The translations under genes and the position numbers were made by a program. The notes below the pieces were generated by a model, which was given only the letters and a program-made list of their open reading frames with translations, had not been told where the DNA came from and ran no database searches. Below are positions 60,250-64,000 of a stretch of 64,000 nt of DNA, one piece after another. The stretch is from Nymphaea colorata (taxonomy: Eukaryota > Streptophyta > Magnoliopsida > Nymphaeales > Nymphaeaceae), in assembly GCF_008831285.2 (NCBI RefSeq), contig NC_045149.1, positions 1,242,001 through 1,306,000 on the forward strand, written 5' to 3'. Numbering within the stretch: the stretch's first letter is position 1; each line of letters begins with the position of its first letter.

Positions 60250-61260
60250 TTAATTTATGTGCTCATGAAGTTTATTGTTACTACTACATGTTTGTGTTTG
60301 TAGAATCAATGCATTTCCATTTACTTTATTATCATTCATTTTGTTAGTAGTAAATTGTTCAGTGTTTGGATTGCGATGGATTATGAAACTGTAAAGAACA
60401 CATGTTGCTTGTACAATTTTAGCCTGAGTGAATATTGGATATGAGACATGATTTTTAAAAAGAAAACCTTGCCTTAAGCAAACCAAACACTCTATCTATT
60501 GTGGCTGTATAATTATTTCTTCGTCTTGATTTGTCCAGCTTCAATAATTTTAAATTCAAATAAGTTGTACTAACTTTTTTTGTATAGAGTGAAAGGACTG
60601 ATAATGTTTGAGTTTCTAGCATTTACAAGATAATACTTACCTATTTTATTATATCGAAATTTTGTTTTGTTAGTCAAATAATTGTATGCATAGTAAAGTT
60701 ATAATATTAATGTTTAGTGTCGTACCTTATGTAATCTCTAACATATGATCATTATCCTCTAGTGCACTGTAGAATACTTCTACATCGGTAGCACTTCCCT
60801 CCCAGCCAACTAATATGTAGTGAAACCACATATTGAAACTCACAAAGCTAAAATGTTTTGCGACAAGAACCCGTTTCGATTTTGCCAAACGTTTTGTCCA
60901 TCTCTTGGGGACATACACTGGAATATTTGTGCTGTCTATTGCCCTAAACAATCATACAAATAGTTAATGTGTTAATAACATTTGACATACTACAAATAAG
61001 TAACTAATCGTTTACACTTAGTTAGAGTTATTTACCGTAAAATACAGAAAGAATCATGGATCTCTAATTTTGGGTGGTGTGTCGACATTTCTACGTCCCA
61101 AGTATTCATAAGCAATGCAAAGAATTACTTTCAAGTCTAAATTCATGTACTTATTGTTTGTCAAGGTGTTGAAAATCATGGAGTCTAACGATTTTGTTGA
61201 ACATGTTCCAAAATAATAAGAAGCATTGCTATTTATTATTCAATAGTGATTTCTCATGCA
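60250..61260 (-). pseudogene. PIF/Harbinger transposase (DDE nuclease), broken, with intron remains
   Basis: Minus strand. The catalytic exon begins after a TTTAG acceptor (60943) and reads AIDSTNIPVYVPKRW, FVSFNMWFHYILVGWEGSAT and DVEVFYSALEDND, giving the first two Asp of the DDE triad. Downstream GKYYLVNARNSN (about 60620-60655) matches the usual GKYYLVDAGYAN block. Then TIDRVFGLLKARFSF (about 60455-60500) matches R-N-VIERTFGVLKARF with the catalytic Glu replaced by Asp. The C-terminal IVQATCVLYSFIIHRNPN is in 60250-60486. Stops and a frameshift near 60455 inactivate it. Weak N-terminal traces (KLEIHDSFCIL) lie near 61035-61080. Confidence 0.85.
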
Positions 61261-61799
61261 TCATGCAACAACCCTCTACTTTTCAACATCTCACATAATA
61301 ATGCATATGTTTTTTGGTCCACTATCAGTAGATATATATAATTTCTTGGATATCCATGCATGTTGTCATGCAAAAATAGAGCACCCACGTAGTGTATTGA
61401 TGTCTATTATATTTCTAGTAGGTTCACCTCTCAAATATTTTATGAGTAAATATGCATAAATCACAAAATAACTTCATCTATTTCATCCATCGTGCCAATT
61501 AAACAAACATATATATCAAAAAAATATTAAAAAGTCATATATAACAATATCATGGAACACAGATGATATGCAACAACTAAAGATTGAAATAGAAGTTTGA
61601 CAAAGTTACACAAATACAACATGCAAGATTGCTATCTTAAGCATGTATATAGTAAATATTAACATAGAACATGAGAATAAAAAACGTTACTTGTCGTTAG
61701 TTGTTCTACATACACAACTAGCTCACCTACAATTCACATGGTACCAAGATAAAAGTGTTTGCATTTTCAACATTACTAAGTATGTATATTGAAAAGTAA

Positions 61800-62482
61800 G
61801 AAATAGCTCCTAGTCTATTTCCCCTCTTCCATATAGATTCTTTAACATGTCACTACTCCTCAGTCCAATCCTTGCAAGTTAATCCTCTAAAAGCTTTCAT
61901 AAATAGTCACCAACTATTTCTAATACTTCTTTATTTGAAGTCTGCATTCAACCTCTCTTGGTTGCTTTTGTGTTGTAAGATGGTCTTGCTTGACTAAGAC
62001 CAGGACTGCGACCATTTCATGGTGAGTTAAGGAAGGTTGCAACAACATTATCATGTCCTACCTGGGCATTAGTTGGAGGCATATCATCAGCACAACTCCT
62101 ATTGTCTCCAAATGCAATTGAAGTTTCCACATTTCAACTGCATGTTCATAAAACTTCCATGATGCTGGGAGCCAATATTTCTTCTTGTCTCATTACTTCT
62201 TTATATACTCTTTCCACACTTCATCATTTGCTTCTATCATTTTTTCAAGGTCTCAACCAAGTCCACTTGCGTTGAGCATTTTGTTCATCAATGTCAAATT
62301 TGGTTTGACTCTTTTAAGTTTCTTTTTAATTTTGTCAAGTGCAAATGAAAACCTACATACTTGGATCATCCTTCATTCTACCTTCTTCATAGTAGTTCCC
62401 TTTAACCCACCCCTGGTCTTCATTTTTGAAAGTCAGGTGTGCTCCAACATCTTGTAGACTTTTTGATACTTTAGGTGTTGCC
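61800..62482 (-). pseudogene. Possible PIF/Harbinger ORF1 (Myb/SANT-like) remnant
   Basis: On the minus strand an ATG at about 62482 opens MATPKVSKSLQDVGAHLTFK, then NEDQGWVKGNYYEEG. Further fragments read ERVYKEVMRQEEI, DDMPPTNAQVGHDNVVATFL and KATKRG/NKEVLEIVGDYL. The layout (acidic-polar middle, basic K/R patch, helical end) resembles the second protein of PIF elements, which carries a Myb/SANT-like DNA-binding domain, and it lies just upstream of the transposase on the same strand. Many stops; similarity is weak. The plus-strand frame at 62185-62457 is its shadow. Confidence 0.3.
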
Positions 62483-62639
62483 ATGTGTTCTTTAGATAGG
62501 TTAATAATTATTTTGTTGTTTAGTTTCTTAGATTTTGTAAATTAGGTATTAAATCCTGTTTTGGAGTCAATTTTAAATTGCAAACTGGTTTCTAATAAGT
62601 CCACAGTTTTCGCACAAGATTTTTACTGATGTTTACAGC

Positions 62640-63600
62640 TCATTATATTACATTATATCATGTTTCTTTGTGTTTTTCTGCTATGGCAGGTTCTATTTGT
62701 GTTTGTTTTTTGTTATTGCTGTCAAACTTAGTTTAATATAGTTGTAGTTTACCTAGTTTATAGTAGTTGGTAGAGTGCAGAGTCACCAACTAGCACTTAC
62801 AGGTCTGCCAACTAATATATACTTAATTTACAGTAGTTAACTCTAATTTTCCTGTTAATTCTTATTTTTCTAGATGTGATCAATGATTATCCTTCATGTG
62901 GATCAGTTTTTGAGCAAAAAATTAGCTGTTAATCTTTAGTTATAGCTAATTTAATAGTTCAAACTGCTTTTTACTATTTTCAGGTTCTCTGTGTAGTGCA
63001 TAGATGTTCTACTTTGGTTTTCCCTGCATTTTATAGTAATTTTTCTTGTAATTTGATTTACTAGATAGTTATCTACTTGGTTAAGGTAGTTTTAACATGA
63101 AAAGGAGGCACTAATTACAATTTATACTTACGCTCTTTACTGCATGTTCCTGTTGTATGTATAGACTGTGAATGCTATTTGTTTTCTTTACTACAATTTT
63201 TACTATAATTTCCATTGTAGTTCAGCATATTTCATAGTTATTTTGTGTTTGAACTAATTTCTTTTGTGGAAACTAATTGTTAATTATTACATATAGCTAG
63301 TTTAAGAGTACGGACTGTTATTTATTATTTTGTTTGTTCTAGATAGAGAAGGTCCAAAATTAGTATTATGCTTTAGTTTTTACTGCATTTTTCTATAATT
63401 TATGTTGTAGTTTAGTAGGAAATATGATTATCTTTTGTTAAAAAAATAACTTTAGATGAAAATTAGCTGTTAATTAGTAGATATACCTAGTTTTGCATTT
63501 GCAAACTGTTCTAGAAAGATAAAGTACATGTTTACTTGAATGCTTGTGATGGTTATGCATTTCTTACTGTAGTTTGGTAGTTTAAATTATTCTTGAAAAT
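62640..63600. repeat. Degenerate tandem repeat, period about 170-190 bp
   Basis: Two words recur in register. One is ACTGCATTTT...TATAATTT...TTGTAGTTTAGTA (about 63021, 63190, 63381, and weaker near 62735 and 63550). The other is AAATTAGCTGTTAAT...TATAGCTA (about 62920, 63271, 63460). Spacings of about 170-190 bp (or twice that) suggest four to five strongly diverged units of an old satellite-like array or nested duplication. Confidence 0.55.
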
Positions 63601-64000
63601 TCTTGTTTGTACTATTTAGTTGCTTAGTTTAGGATCATTTTGTATTCTAAAAACCTACGATAGTGGGTTGCATATTTTGAGTTCATGCTAGAGAAAACAA
63701 GTAAATTAGTCTAGGCTTGGTTTAGCCTGCATTCATCAAGTCTTAGACACTTTTGTCACCTAAGACACTAAACACTAGTTTGCATATCGCATTAGGAAAG
63801 AGCTAGCACACACATATACAAACTTATCATACAACATCTTGTTTTATATGTACAGACAACATTGTATAGTTGTCATTTTCTGTTTTAATGTATTATGCAA
63901 TTGAATGCTCTTGGACAATTCACAACCTGCTTGAGAGGAAAGTGGAGCAATGACAAGAAAATTGAAAGCCACACACATTGGAGAAGATCGTTGTGCCACT
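63601..64000. other. Intergenic, nothing recognised
   Basis: The AT-rich end of the window without a supported feature. Confidence 0.5.

Overview
The window looks like repeat-rich nuclear DNA from a flowering plant. Evidence includes a Ty1/copia element primed from plant initiator tRNA-Met, plant-type CACTA, hAT and PIF/Harbinger elements, plant receptor-like-kinase fragments, long AT microsatellites and an AT-rich background. I cannot place it to family. There are no operons, tRNA or rRNA genes, or CRISPR arrays, and no complete, clearly functional host gene. Nearly every recognisable coding stretch is a degraded transposable element.

Layout, left: 361 opens with a CACTA terminus. A structurally complete but coding-dead Ty1/copia element occupies 1251-6221 on the minus strand, with LTRs, PBS, PPT and an AGAAG target duplication. 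A GC-rich hAT-like MITE sits inside its left LTR. A 572 bp non-autonomous CACTA with an internal 127 bp tandem duplication follows at 6389-6960. From 7 to 14 kb there are microsatellites, a possible organelle-derived insert near 11.5 kb, an LTR remnant near 12.9 kb and a possible last exon of an unknown tail-anchored protein at 14077-14290. A 1071 bp hAT-type non-autonomous element lies at 14565-15635, with near-perfect 8 bp target duplications.

Middle: 17-21 kb holds a possible exon and a 5'-truncated Ty3/gypsy element (minus). A six-copy minisatellite follows, then a BED-finger hAT transposase pseudogene (22091-24031, minus). A single exon resembling the transmembrane/juxtamembrane part of an LRR receptor kinase lies at 24480-24691. 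A 7.9 kb autonomous-type CACTA element (29397-37262) carries degraded TNP2-like (DUF4218/DUF4216) and coiled-coil genes on the minus strand between matched subterminal repeat blocks.

Right: a receptor-like-kinase pseudogene (about 38.3-38.9 kb, minus), a decayed L1-type LINE (39.3-42.6 kb, plus), quiet AT-rich DNA with small MITE-like elements, a Mutator-like transposase C-terminus (about 59 kb), a PIF/Harbinger transposase with intron remains and a possible ORF1 (60.25-62.48 kb), and a degenerate repeat of about 180 bp at 62.6-63.6 kb.

The genes do not form a pathway. The window is best read as layered transposon insertions. I did not find convincing evidence of a new biological system; the most informative items are the nested, datable insertions and the element structures.
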